DNA from: Magicicada septendecula
Taxonomy: Eukaryota; Arthropoda; Insecta; Hemiptera; Cicadidae
Assembly: GCA_034769895.1 (NCBI GenBank)
Contig: CM068373.1
Coordinates: forward strand, 26,758,120 to 26,822,119
Length of the DNA stretch: 64,000 nucleotides
Reading direction: 5' to 3'
Shown here piece after piece: positions 12,370-23,213 of the stretch (its first letter is position 1; each line of letters begins with the position of its first letter). The notes under the pieces were generated by a model, which did no database searches, was not told the DNA's origin, and saw nothing but the letters and a program-made list of their open reading frames with translations. A program made the translations under genes and the position numbers.

Positions 12370-12640
12370 AATGTTTACACATTTTTCGGAAACAAAGATT
12401 TCAAAGACGTGATTGAATTCTCATCTTCCACTGGTGCTTGTCCATCCAAAGATCTTCCCTAAAGATCTTCCATCCAATTTCTCGTTCCCTAAATAGAGTC
12501 TGAATTTCTTCTATCCAAGTATAGGTGGCCTTCCTTTTTTCCTTCTTTCTGGTGGGATCCATTCCATAACTCTCCTTGGCTGTCTTTCCTGTGCCATTCT
12601 TTTCGTCTGTCCATACCATTGTAATTTTTTTGTTTGGACA
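12370..12640 (-). pseudogene. LINE ORF2 C-terminal fragment (same family as 42.3-42.8 kb)
   Basis: The minus-strand frame 12619-12401 reads ESYGMDPTRKKEKRKATYTW then EEIQTLFREREIGWK. This is the region after the YGH-x-RM motif in LINE proteins, and it ends near WKMRIQSRL. The nucleotide sequence parallels 42320-42560 (shared tttacacatttt, ttccactg and gatccattccataactctcc-type blocks). It is severely 5' truncated. Confidence 0.6.
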
Positions 12641-12864
12641 AAATGTTATTTACATTAAGCGATAATAATTAACTCTGTGTTCCTATAAAAATATTGTAAG
12701 TAGGTACGTAACCATAATATTCATCCCCTCTATATTTATAACATACCATAGAAATAAAATTTTATCTACTCCCGTATAGTAAATTATTTTTATCCACTTT
12801 CTAAATACGTTTAATAAAAAAAAAAAAATATTTACCATTTGCTACTAGACAAAATATGAAAAAA

Positions 12865-14054
12865 TTATAGAGAAAATAAGTATGGCATAACTGGATATTG
12901 TGAGAATTCTTCAACCTAACAGAGAAATACTTTTAGATTAAAACAATTATTGCAAACTGCTATAAACCAAGAAGTGCACTGCCTATATGTTGACCTTAAG
13001 AAAGCGTATGATATTATTCCGCACACCAAACTTTGGCTGGCACTTCAACGAACAAACATCGCCTCCACTTTAATCGAAGCGGTTAAAACTTTATATAACG
13101 GATTGAAAACGCACGTTAAAATTGGAAGTAAAGTCTCAAAAGGATTTAATGTTAGTAAGGGCCTGAAGCAGGGATGTTGTCTCTCGCCGACGCTTTTTAA
13201 AATATACTTGGAACAAGCCCTCAAAACCTGGAAAAAGAAATTCTATAAAATGGGGATACCTCTAATTGACAACACAGTGTACACACTGTGTTTCGCTGAC
13301 GACCAAGTCGTGGTAGCGCAGGACTATCGCCTGACACGAAATAATACATGTATATAATACATGACACGAAAACTTATAGAGGAATATAAGCTATGGGGCC
13401 TTGAAGTAAACACAAAGAAAACGGAGTATATGTGCATTGGTGGGGAACAAAAGAATTTAATTTTAGAAGACGAACAGTAGCTATAAATATGTAGGAACAA
13501 CAGTTACACAAGATGGTAGTCTAGATAAAGCGATAAGAGAACGAAATAACTTGGGAAGAAAATCAATAGCATTGCTGAACATCATACTGTGGGGCCAGCA
13601 AATATCAAAACAAAATACACATCGTATATACAATAAAATTGTGAAACCAATTACGTCATACGGGTGTGAAATGTGGCCAATAATACAAAGAACAGAAAGG
13701 TTGTTGGAAGCTACTGAAATGGATTATTGGCGAAGAGCGGCAGGGAGGTCAAAACTGGAAAAATTAAGAAACATCAAAATCCGGGAGATAAGGGGGGTAC
13801 AGTGCTCTATTGTCGACGACATAAAAACAAAACAGCTAATATGGTTTGGGCATGTCCAAAGAATGCCGGATAATCGACTCCCCAAGCAAATTTTGCTATG
13901 GACACCATATGGTCGTAGGCGAAGAGGAAGACCTAGGTTGAGTTGGAGAGAAGGCATCAACCGGGCAATGAGAGACCGGGAATTGGAAGAAGAATCTTGG
14001 TTAGATCGAGACCAATGGAGACTAGGGATCGGAAGACGTAGGATAACGTTATGA
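12865..14054 (+). pseudogene. LINE reverse transcriptase fragment (RT palm to C-terminus)
   Basis: The frame 12950-13357 carries RT motifs in order: YVDLKKAYD (first catalytic Asp), GLKQGCCLSPTLFKIYL, and the catalytic box FADDQ at about residue 122. Near 13340-13365 a short local duplication (ataatacatg twice) disrupts the frame. A second frame then reads EEYKLWGLEVNTKKTEYMCI to a stop near 13480. A third frame, 13551-14054, holds YGCEMW, WFGHVQRMPDN, GRRRRGRPRLSW and a natural-looking C-terminus (LDRDQWRLGIGRRR). The type is a common arthropod non-LTR element, clade not decided. It is 5' truncated and dead through at least two frame breaks. Confidence 0.8.
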
Positions 14055-14065
14055 ACCGATTTATA

Positions 14066-15871
14066 TATTACAACGACACACAGGTTGCAAATTTAATGTA
14101 ATTTAAATTTGTGCTGTGTATACATTCATACAACATTACTGATACCCTGTATGTATAAATTGGAGTTCAGGTGTAATCATAATAAGAGTAGTCCTTTTAG
14201 GAATCGTAATATGTTTTCATTTATTTATTCAACAAACAAAATAAAAAAAGAAAATATAATAATAATATTTACTTCGCCATAAAATATTCATTATCTATTG
14301 TTTCAAGGTTTCTTTGTGGCCGTATACTCATCATAAAATTTGATTTTATATCTTATATCTTATATTAGCAATTTTATGTAAAACATTTCTTCATTATACT
14401 ATAAATTCTCGGCTACTCAGTCTGAATGTGTGCTTTATACATTTGTTAATATTTACATTCTTATTCTATACTTGACATACCTTTTACGGGTTTATAATCA
14501 TTTAAAAAAAACTAATTGAATATTTCTGATTACTTTACTTTATAAGCTTTCAATGAAAAAATTTAAAGTATTAAATCTATTGTTAATTCTCCAAGCAAGG
14601 ATTTAAATTATTTTTAAATTGACTGTTTTTCATTAAAGAAAATATCATTAAAGAAATTTCTTATTACAAGTAAATTACATTCTCTTATCTCTATCTACAT
14701 AATTATTATTTAATTTAAAATATTTTTTTATTAATGTCTTTCAATGTCTTTGTTCTTTTATAATTATAAATTGGTTTTTCGTCACCTCAATTCTGCAGAT
14801 TGCCCCATGTCCTCCAGTGATCCGTCGGTCATCTCTTACTGGATGTCCTCTTGCGTTTTCCGGTTCCACTGGTCGTCCTATCGTCTCTCGTCCTTCATGG
14901 TCCCATCAGCTGGCTGTAGAATGGAATGACGTGTTGCTCTGGATCGGCTGCTGTTGTTATATAAACCGCCTCTATTGCTCTGCGTATCGTTCCTCTGCTT
15001 GGTGTTCTCTCGCCATCTGTCTAGAGTGTAGATGTTTGTCGTTGTAGACTGTTTGTAGACGTCCGATAATTGTAGTAACAGTTCTTTTTTTATTACTTGA
15101 ACTAATATGTTGTCCGTAATACTTTATAGTTTATAAATAAAAGATATTGTCGATATTGGACATAGCGTCTAACTATGTCTGAAATAATTAAAATTTCGCG
15201 TCGCTGAAGGACATAGCGTACCGCTGCAATTGAAAACTGATTGAAGAGTAAATTTGGCTCTCCTGGGTTCGTATATTCACCAAAAAAACCACACCTGTCG
15301 CCACAGACTTCTGCAGGTCAGAAGCTGTTCACGGCGTCTGTTCCTCCACTCTCGTCCAATTTCACATATTCGCACATTTTCGCCAATTGCAATGTCTAAT
15401 GCGGACTTCAAGGTGATCTAATGTTGTCTAATTTAATTATACACATTATACGTAATTATCATAATGATCACTTTTTTAGTGTAATTACTATGCTTTAAAA
15501 ATCGCACAGAATTCCCACTGAACGTCATAATTACATAGAATTCGCACTGCACACGGTCTGATTTTTATGCATTTTTAGAAGTCTTTACACCTTTCTAATA
15601 TTTATGGTTCGTTTATAATTAAATAAAACTTTAATTTAGCATCTATTTGGGGTGAGATTGCAAACTTTCAGGCTTTAACAGGCTTCACCCACACACACTA
15701 TTTACTTGCGTACACGCTCTCAGCGGCAATCGCGTGAGGTTCCTGTTGATTCATGTTTATAAGCCAGCTTCCAATTTCACACCTGCTGGTGTATTACATA
15801 TTACTAAAATTAATTTAAATATTTATTTTATTTCATATATGCGCATTACAGCATATGCTTGTATTGTCACA
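14066..15871 (-). mobile_element. Diverged gypsy-type LTR, family 2 (possibly solo)
   Basis: Aligned by eye with 31280-32846. Shared blocks at one end are aatgtaatttaaat and gtgtaatc-taataag, in the middle a run of tc-rich gtcctcc sequence, and at the other end a cacaca-rich patch (about 15690-15700) and tgcttgtattgtcaca near 15871. Neither side shows gag-pol sequence, so this may be a solo LTR. The left side abuts the LINE tail almost directly. Ends are approximate. The 61- and 76-codon frames at 14744-15047 lie inside the LTR and are probably meaningless. Confidence 0.45.
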
Positions 15872-17673
15872 ATATATTAAAACAATTATTCCGGCAAAAG
15901 AAAACATAATTTTCAATTTACAATACGTTTAGAAAACAAAACATGAACGACGCAGTCAAATAAAGTAAATGGCCGGAGGTGAAGCGACAAAGAGATGAGG
16001 AGGGTAACGCCGTGAATTGAAAACTTACGTGAATAATGTCATGGGACAAGTGGGACTAGGTTGTTGTATCAGCTGAAGACGACAAACACGTTGACGGAGA
16101 TGCTGGACACACAGATTATTTATTTATCTAAATAACATAATCTATAATCCATATAAAATATATAAATATAATGTAAATCTATAAACATATAAACTTATTT
16201 ATGAAACTTATGAAATTTATGAGACACCAGTCTGATGGCATCATAGGGCACCACGCCCTTCTAATTCACCCCTGTCTACGCGATTCGACTTGTCAGTGCA
16301 AGAGTTTATTGCGTTTTACAGTAACTTAAAAGCAACGTATACATAAAAGCAACTAGCTCTGTAGCATGGTCACTACATAAACACGTGCAGGAATGACGTG
16401 TGAGCCTGCTCATCTAATACTTTCCTTTACAAGCTACAACTGAAATCTTGAGACAAAACTGATGGCTTTAATGTTAACGGTACCACATGTTCAGTAAGCC
16501 TAGTAATCACTTCATACCTTTGAAAAATATTTATAAAAACGATGACCTATTTTAATCTATACTGCACTATGCTATACATAATTTAATGGTGCAATAATGG
16601 AAGTTGCGCGATTATAAGGTAAACTCCTTCAAAAGAATAGAGAGAAAATAAAGGATATCACCTCACAGCAGCACAAAAAAGGAAATATCAAAAATAGATG
16701 TTAGTTATATAATGTAGTCATAAAAGTTAAATTTATTAATGAGACTAATTAGTCACGAATAGTTTTAATCAGGTTATGGTATAGAAGTCTTAAACAGTAA
16801 GAAGTTGCATCGTGTACAATTTGCAACTTTTCTTGTAGTTAAGGATGGTTAAAATGTCTACTTACCATGTAGGGAAGAGGCAGCCTTTAAATGCTTATTT
16901 AGCCCGTATTTGATCAAACTTTGTTTACGGTATTTATAGTGCACTAATTTATTACACATAAACACAAAACTTTACTATATTAACTTTTTTGCTTTCTATT
17001 CTATTCTTACAAATTTTTAATGTAATACGTTGTTTTTCAGTCCGTATTTAATATTTTGTTGGATTTGTTTTTCTTTTTACTGTTTCACTAATTCTTTTGA
17101 AACAAATAAAAAATAAAAAATTTAGAAAGTTAGTTATTTAGCACATACGTAGTGTAAAAACCGCTATAGAAACGCTGCATATCCTGTGTTACCGTTCTGA
17201 TTTATATGGCAACTTTGCCATGTGTCTCCAGTCAGGTAATAGCGCATCCGGTAGAGCAATTTTTAAAGTTTTCTTTTAAGCCTGCATTAACTTTGTGAAA
17301 ATATTTAATTCATTCCTTAGTGAAACGAGTAGATCGTCGATTTAATACCATTTATTGCAAAAATGTACTTAGCCCTACCCAATAAATCTAAGTTTATCAA
17401 AACAAAGGTTTTAAACTCTCAAAGAAATAGCTTAATGAGCTGAAACAGCTGTCAGGGGTAAATAAATATTGGCCTGTAAAACTTATCCATTGTTTGTATG
17501 TTTTTAAAACCTTTGTATTAATATGTTTCGCCAAATGCCCAACGAATCATCAATCAATATCGTTTAACAAAACGTTTCGTACAAAACATTAGCGTTTGCA
17601 GAAGTGCGATAAAGCCGGTCTCTTGGTATCGTGTATTTTATATAATGTATATAATGTAATGTATATAATGTAT
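15872..17673. other. Unassigned sequence 5' of the gypsy insertion (plus-strand sense)
   Basis: No recognised genes. Just before the LTR lies a short AT repeat built from tataatgta units (about 17638-17673) that served as the insertion target. Its last four bases, gtat, are the target duplication. Confidence 0.35.
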
Positions 17674-19375
17674 TGCGACAACACAAATTACTAAACTATT
17701 GGCGCATAGGATATGATAGTATGTGTATTTCAAATTACAAGTCTATATTGGAGGGTTTAAGATTATTTATTGTACAAACACAAGTTATAGTTTATATGGT
17801 ATATTTGAAATGTACAGAATGTAATGTATGATATAGAGTCTCTCTTTAAAAATGTTAAATAATGTTCATACGCAAGACGTGATACGTTACATAAGAAGAC
17901 TCCCACGATGATGTTGTTGAAGAGAAGGGCCGGTCTTTGCGGTATAGATGGATCGTCAGGTGTGGCTTACAAATGACAGACGTTTCACAAGAAACGTATA
18001 CAGCTGGGCTGGCGTCCTGTGACAGCTTGGCTGATGTCCTGTAACAGCTGGGCTGGTCCTATAACAGCTGGGCTGATGTCCTGTAACAGCTGGGCTGATG
18101 TCCTGTAACAGCTGGGCTGATGTCCTGTAACAGCTGGGCTGATGTCCTGCAACAGCTGGGCTGATGTCCTGTAACAGCTGGGCTGATGTCCTGTAACAGC
18201 TGGGCTGATGTCCTGCAATTCCCACGATGAATCCGACACTTCGCACACACAACGGTACTACGGATTTTAACACTCGCAAAACTTATATAGAGTTTAAGAC
18301 CAAGTAATATCTCAGGTGACAGTGAGTTAATCTAATAACGGTATATTGAGCTTATACCTCTCCGGCTTCTTCAAGTGTTCTCGCGAATAACAAGGTCTAC
18401 CGCGATCAGCAGACCACCCTATGAGGAAATCTTGCACTAGCACGGAAACGTCTTGATGGAACTATTGCGTAACAATTTATACTACTGTCACTGCGGAAAA
18501 TCTCGCACAGTGAAACAGTTACACTCACTTCTTACACACGTAATACTACAATATTAATATCGTGCGTAAAGATATAAATCAATTGTTATGCGTCACACGC
18601 GTTACTATCCCGAAAAGTCTTAACAGATCCTTGCAAGCGGTAGAGTCTTGTACAAGGATTGTATGTACCGTTCGCGGTAGCAGCAGTGAAGAACTGCTTG
18701 TAATTTTACGCATAATGCGTTAAAACACTGATGTGTGCAAATGTACTACACACACAGTTCTGAGCCTTCCCGTATCACTAACGACGAATAGTTTTTACAA
18801 CACCTTGCAAGCGGTAGAATTCTTGTACAAGGAGTGCACGACCCGTTCGCGGTAGATGGCGTAGAAGAACTGCCTGTGTAACGACAGGCATAAGAAAATT
18901 TCCAACCACCAATCAGCATTCTATTGGTGGATGGAAGTCACATGGTTAGTTAAAGTGACCATGCACTTTTCATGCATTAGAGTGCATTTACCTTGTAACA
19001 GCATGCATAGCGGTAATCAGACTACTCGTATCTCATGCATGCTGCCTACATATTAATAATATACATGAACGTAAACAATAGTCCGACAGGTATAGGGATT
19101 GTAGTGATACACACGTCTCAGTTCAGCTAATGTCAAAACAACGATAATACTTCACGCACCGCACGGGAAACCTTTCCCAATCGCGCACATTTCCACTAAC
19201 ACAGTACATGAATCACCATAAATAATAATGCACAGTTTTACTAAACTAAACCCATAACCTTACTAAATACAATTGATAACAACCAAACTTAACCATCTAC
19301 CAATATAATATGAATGTCCATTGTCTGTGTAATATATGACTTGCCCCGCCTATCATGATCCTGTGATTCGTTGCA
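17674..19375 (-). repeat. 3' LTR of the gypsy element
   Basis: 1702 bp, colinear with 24757-26489 with about 1 % substitutions by eye. It contains 10 units of the 22-bp minisatellite at 18001-18218. The 31-bp length difference from the other LTR is accounted for by one minisatellite unit (22), an 8-bp indel and a single base. The repetitive open frames of 63-107 codons here are minisatellite translations, not genes. Confidence 0.93.
18001..18218. repeat. 22-bp minisatellite within the 3' LTR (10 units)
   Basis: The unit is cagctgggctgatgtcctgt plus two bases (aa). Units 1-3 are variant, and the third is 20 bp. Every unit includes CAGCTG, a palindromic E-box (CANNTG) core, unit 2 (cagctt) excepted. 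The period is not a multiple of three, so all three frames translate to the same 22-residue repeat. Confidence 0.95.
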
Positions 19376-19382
19376 GGATTAA

Positions 19383-19395
19383 CTCCCTCCCGCAT
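19383..19395 (-). promoter_or_regulatory. Polypurine tract of the gypsy element
   Basis: On the minus strand GCGGGAGGGAG lies seven bases (TTAATCC) before the 3' LTR. It is the only purine run close to the LTR and fits the role of plus-strand primer. The spacing is slightly longer than the usual direct abutment. Confidence 0.55.
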
Positions 19396-19806
19396 AAAAA
19401 AAAATTTTTTTTTTTTTTTAGTTAACTAACAAAAAATAAAATTTTTTTTTTTTTTTTTTTTTATATACCTAAAACAACTTCCTAATCCTGAAATAATAAT
19501 AATACCCTCGAACTAAAATCAAATAACATCCTCAATTAATACTAACAATTCTAACTGTCACTTTGACAGAAGCATCAAATCAAAAGACACGTGGTAACCT
19601 TCAAACCAAAACAAACACACATGTTCTTGACACACAGATAACGAAATCTTATGCAGGATCATAGCGTACACAGACAACATTCCTTATCTAAACTAGATTA
19701 TTGTTCACTCTCAGAGTCATCTTACATACAACATTTAAACCTGAACTTGACATATTTAACATCACTACACATTCTTACCCCTATATCCTGACATTTATTT
19801 CTGCGT
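19396..19806. other. 3' untranslated region of the gypsy element
   Basis: AT-rich, with long A and T homopolymers at about 19399-19463. No env-like frame. Confidence 0.6.
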
Positions 19807-22770
19807 TTACGGATCCTTTGTATAATACTTCCTCAATGAGGACGCATGGAATTTACCAATCGCACGGTTGGTATTTGGGTTGGTTAAGATAAAGGTATTT
19901 TTCCCAACTTGCTCCGACAGGGTATACGGACCATTATACAGCCTAAAAAACTTCGCGGCTGTGTTGTCCTCCCTTCTTCCAACATTTAATGCTCGTAAAA
20001 GCACACTCTCTCCAGTCTTGAACTTGACTAGTTTATGTTCCGCATTAAATTTCTCCGTGCGCTCCTCGGCGCACTTTTTAATGCGTCTTCTAGCCTCGAT
20101 TTTCTTTATCTCAACTGGTATAGGCATATTATGTGTCGCTATCCTTTCAATGTGTTTACCCCAGACCCGGCCTGGCATTTCTCCGGTTTGGAGTTCATTC
20201 GGAGTATACCCAGTAGTAGAATTATAATTTCCATTTATGGCATACTCAAAAAATTCTAGGAATTCCGGCCACTTACTCTGGTTAGTATTACAGTACGTAC
20301 GGAACAACCGTCCCAACTCCTTGTTGACCCGCTCGGCCAAGTTACCTTGCGGTCTCCGGATCGCTGTCAAGACCGTCTGGACCCCGTGTTTCTCAAGCTC
20401 GGAGTGCCACTTGGTGTTCGTAAATTGCTTACCTTGATCTGAGAGTATCTTCCTTACGGGACCATTTTTCGGCATGTATTTATTTAGCATAATGTTTATG
20501 ACAGCCGACGTAGTAGGTCTACCAATAGCATATAGGCTAACATGTTTGGTAAAGGCATCCGTAACAACCACCAGGTTCTTCATTCCACGTGCCGCCCGAG
20601 GAAGTGGACCCAAAAAATCAATGCATACAAGGTCATTTTTATTACGGACGACAATGTTACCCATTTCAACCTGTGTATGTTGGTTCGGATATTTCGCTGT
20701 TTGGCAGATGTGGCATGAGCGGAGTATGGCCTTTATTTTCCTGGTCATATTTAGCCACACAAAATCCTCCCGCATTGCCGGGTAACATTTATAAGGCCCC
20801 GCATGAGCCAGACTCTCATGACACATCCAGGTGAGGTCTTCCACCATGGCGTCCGGTACCATAATCTTCCATCCGCCATTGATAATTTTATACACTACGT
20901 CTTTATATATTCTGTACTTAGGGTTTTCTTGTATCCGGATAGCGTCATATATCTGCTTCAACTTTGTGTCACGCTGCTGTTCCATACCAATATTTCTTAG
21001 CTTATTTTTGAGACTGTCTTCTAATTTATATTTGACAGCTAGAATTTGAACCTCCTGGTTATTAGACGCATGACGTTCTTCCACCATTGGAGGGTATCGG
21101 CTTAACGTGTCAGCTGCTTGGTTCTCGCTTGCCTTACAGTACTTAATGGTAAAGTCGTACTCTTGGATGGCCATGATCCAACGGGATATGCGAGCGTTCG
21201 CTAACTTGCAGCGCAACATGAACGATAAGGCCTGGTTGTCCGAAAGGATTTCGAAGTGTTGTCCAACCAGGTAATAACGAAATTTACTAATGCAGTACAC
21301 AATAGCCAATATTTCTTTCTCCGATGTGAAATAGTTACGTTCGGCCCCTTTTAGTGACCTACTACTGTGCGCAATTATTTTGTTTTCGCCCTTCTCATTC
21401 CGTTGGTAGAGTACCCCCCCAATGGCATAATCAGAAGCATCGCAATTCAGGACATATGTGCCCCTTTTCTCAGGATGAAAAATGTGCATCTCAGGATGCA
21501 CGTGCAGGTTTCTACTATACAAATTTTTAGTCGCGTCGAAAGCATGCTGATGACGCTCCTCCCATCTCCATTTATTACTCTTACGAAGTAGTTCTAACAA
21601 CGGCTCAATTGTCCCAGAATATTCTGGAGTAAAACGTCTGAAGTAACCAGTCAATCCGAGGAACGCTCTGATATCCCTGGGTTTTGTGGGTTTCGGGAAC
21701 TCCATGATCGCATGTATTTTTTCCGGGTCCGTTGTTATACCTTCCGCTGAGATAATATGACCCAAAAATTTAATTTGCGATTTCCCGAACTCACACTTTT
21801 CAAGATTGAGAGTCAGGTTAGCGGCTTGCAATTTCTGAAATACAATCTTGAGATGTTCAAGATGTTCTTCAAATGATTTGGATATGACCAAAATATCATC
21901 AACAAATATGCTGACGAAGTCCTCCACCTCGGGTCCCAGAGCTAACTCCAAACATCTGACCATGGCCGCTAAACTGGTAACCAAACCAAATGGAACTACT
22001 TTAAACTGATAGCATTTATTTCGATATAGAAATGCTGTGTATCTTCTCGACTCCTTGGCAAGGGGAATCTGCCAGAATCCACTTTTGAGATCAAGGCGAG
22101 ACATGTATTTAACCCCTTGACACTTTATGAATAAGTTCTCCGCATTCGGAGCACAGTCGTAGCATTTTTTTGTAATAGAATTTAGATTTCTCATGTCGAG
22201 ACATAATCGAATGTCGTTATTTTTCTTTTTAACAACAACCATAGGATTTAAAAAATTGCTATCAGTTCGTTCAATCACACCATTCTGAAGCATACTCTTA
22301 ACTTCGGCATCAACCTGTTGTTGATAGTGAAGGGGGATGGGGTACGTCTTCCGTACAAATTTATTTTCATCCGTGACCTGAATACTGTGTTCATAAACAT
22401 TCGTGACGGTAGGATTTTTGGAAAACACAGATTCAAATTTATCAACCATACTTTGCAGCTTATCTTGCTCATTGCTCGTTATCTGCCTGCTGTGAGTCCG
22501 CAGATTATGTGTTATCTTATCGGCAAGTTGAACCGCTGGGCGAGTTATAGTAATAGGTTCACAATCAGACTCCGTCTTACCCCTCCTGCGTCCTAACCTG
22601 ATATTGTGTTTATTATTATTTACTGTACATTTTAGTATTTTATTTGGAAAATCAATGGTCGCGTGCAGTTTATTTAATGTGTCCACTCCCAAAATAACAT
22701 TATACACGAGTTTCTTGACCATAAGCACAGTGACCTCTATTTCCATTCCCTGAATGGATACTGTTATCAT
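19807..22770 (-). CDS. pol: gypsy pol: protease end, reverse transcriptase, RNase H, integrase
   Basis: 987 open codons. Residues 1-45 are the protease end (ILGVDTLNKL). RT spans about 140-340, with RLDLKSGFWQIP (224-235) and the catalytic FVDD at 289-292. RNase H has the NCDAS box (Asp444), the SEKE box (about 483-486) and SDNQAL (Asp511). Integrase has a zinc module H651-H656-C686-C689, catalytic Asp718, Asp778 and Glu813 (34 residues between the last two), and a C-terminal GPY/F module (YNGPYTL, 945-951). All catalytic residues are present. The ATG at 22770 is only the first in this open frame; in an active element translation would enter from gag-protease. No envelope gene follows, and a 430-base AT-rich tail leads to the 3' LTR. 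Confidence 0.95.
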   Translation of the reverse strand: MITVSIQGMEIEVTVLMVKKLVYNVILGVDTLNKLHATIDFPNKILKCTVNNNKHNIRLGRRRGKTESDCEPITITRPAVQLADKITHNLRTHSRQITSNEQDKLQSMVDKFESVFSKNPTVTNVYEHSIQVTDENKFVRKTYPIPLHYQQQVDAEVKSMLQNGVIERTDSNFLNPMVVVKKKNNDIRLCLDMRNLNSITKKCYDCAPNAENLFIKCQGVKYMSRLDLKSGFWQIPLAKESRRYTAFLYRNKCYQFKVVPFGLVTSLAAMVRCLELALGPEVEDFVSIFVDDILVISKSFEEHLEHLKIVFQKLQAANLTLNLEKCEFGKSQIKFLGHIISAEGITTDPEKIHAIMEFPKPTKPRDIRAFLGLTGYFRRFTPEYSGTIEPLLELLRKSNKWRWEERHQHAFDATKNLYSRNLHVHPEMHIFHPEKRGTYVLNCDASDYAIGGVLYQRNEKGENKIIAHSSRSLKGAERNYFTSEKEILAIVYCISKFRYYLVGQHFEILSDNQALSFMLRCKLANARISRWIMAIQEYDFTIKYCKASENQAADTLSRYPPMVEERHASNNQEVQILAVKYKLEDSLKNKLRNIGMEQQRDTKLKQIYDAIRIQENPKYRIYKDVVYKIINGGWKIMVPDAMVEDLTWMCHESLAHAGPYKCYPAMREDFVWLNMTRKIKAILRSCHICQTAKYPNQHTQVEMGNIVVRNKNDLVCIDFLGPLPRAARGMKNLVVVTDAFTKHVSLYAIGRPTTSAVINIMLNKYMPKNGPVRKILSDQGKQFTNTKWHSELEKHGVQTVLTAIRRPQGNLAERVNKELGRLFRTYCNTNQSKWPEFLEFFEYAINGNYNSTTGYTPNELQTGEMPGRVWGKHIERIATHNMPIPVEIKKIEARRRIKKCAEERTEKFNAEHKLVKFKTGESVLLRALNVGRREDNTAAKFFRLYNGPYTLSEQVGKNTFILTNPNTNRAIGKFHASSLRKYYTKDP

Positions 22771-23206
22771 AGCTTGACGGTCAACCCTCTGAGATTCACC
22801 TGTCGCTGATTTTATGATTTTGTGGGCTGCTGGCAGAATCGGGATTTTTTAAAATGTTTCCTGTGCCTCTCTAGGAATCGCTCATCCATTAACGAAATTT
22901 CTGCGCCGCTGTCAAATAAAACTTCGCCGACACATCCGTTAATTTTCGCGTTGACAATGAGGTCAGTGTCATTTTCAACGCTAATACCTTTCTCATTTTC
23001 CTTACTATGGTTATTGCAAATTAAACTATCTCTAATTACGGCAGGATATAGGCCGGACACTACAAAGTTTTTCTTATAATTAACATCTTTCACATTTGAT
23101 TTATTGAACTGCTTTTTATATTTACACCGGGCTTTTGAAACTTCATTCCTACCTTTACGTGTACTAGTTATTCTGTTGCACGGACTCACGCCGTGCAGCC
23201 TTACAC
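22771..23206 (-). pseudogene. Protease region of the gypsy element (broken by a one-base slip)
   Basis: Entered by -1 frameshifting, the frame reads through SPCNRITSTRKGRNEV to the aspartic protease active site, VLFDSGAEISLMDERFL (Asp about residue 93 of the open frame starting at 23189). It ends prematurely at 22812. The remaining protease sequence, with the typical ILGVDTLNKL motif, lies in the next frame, which leads into RT. The break is at an A run on the minus strand (plus 22845-22850) and looks like loss of one base in a homopolymer. A sequencing slip is an alternative. Confidence 0.8.
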
Positions 23207-23213
23207 GTTTTTT
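23177..23213 (-). promoter_or_regulatory. -1 programmed ribosomal frameshift signal between gag and protease
   Basis: On the minus strand the gag-frame codons TCA AAA AAC give the canonical slippery heptamer A AAA AAC (23213-23207). The gag stop TAA lies at 23203-23201. Nine bases after the heptamer a hairpin starts with a perfect 7-bp stem, TGCACGG/CCGTGCA (23197-23191 with 23183-23177), and a 7-base loop, CGTGAGT. The protease frame is exactly the -1 frame. A weak pseudoknot between loop CGTG and CACG further downstream (about 23160) is possible. The layout matches known retroviral and retrotransposon -1 sites. Its function here is inferred. Confidence 0.8.

Noticed and set aside
17956-18279. 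Repetitive 63-107-codon frames (and the same at 25039-25384) that look like a 22-residue repeat protein
   Set aside because: They are translations of the 22-bp LTR minisatellite. Because 22 is not divisible by three, all three frames give the same repeat, and none has coding support.
19399-19463. A/T homopolymers near the gypsy 3' LTR as a retroposon poly(A) tail
   Set aside because: No target duplication or separate insertion around them. They lie in the 3' untranslated region of the gypsy element.
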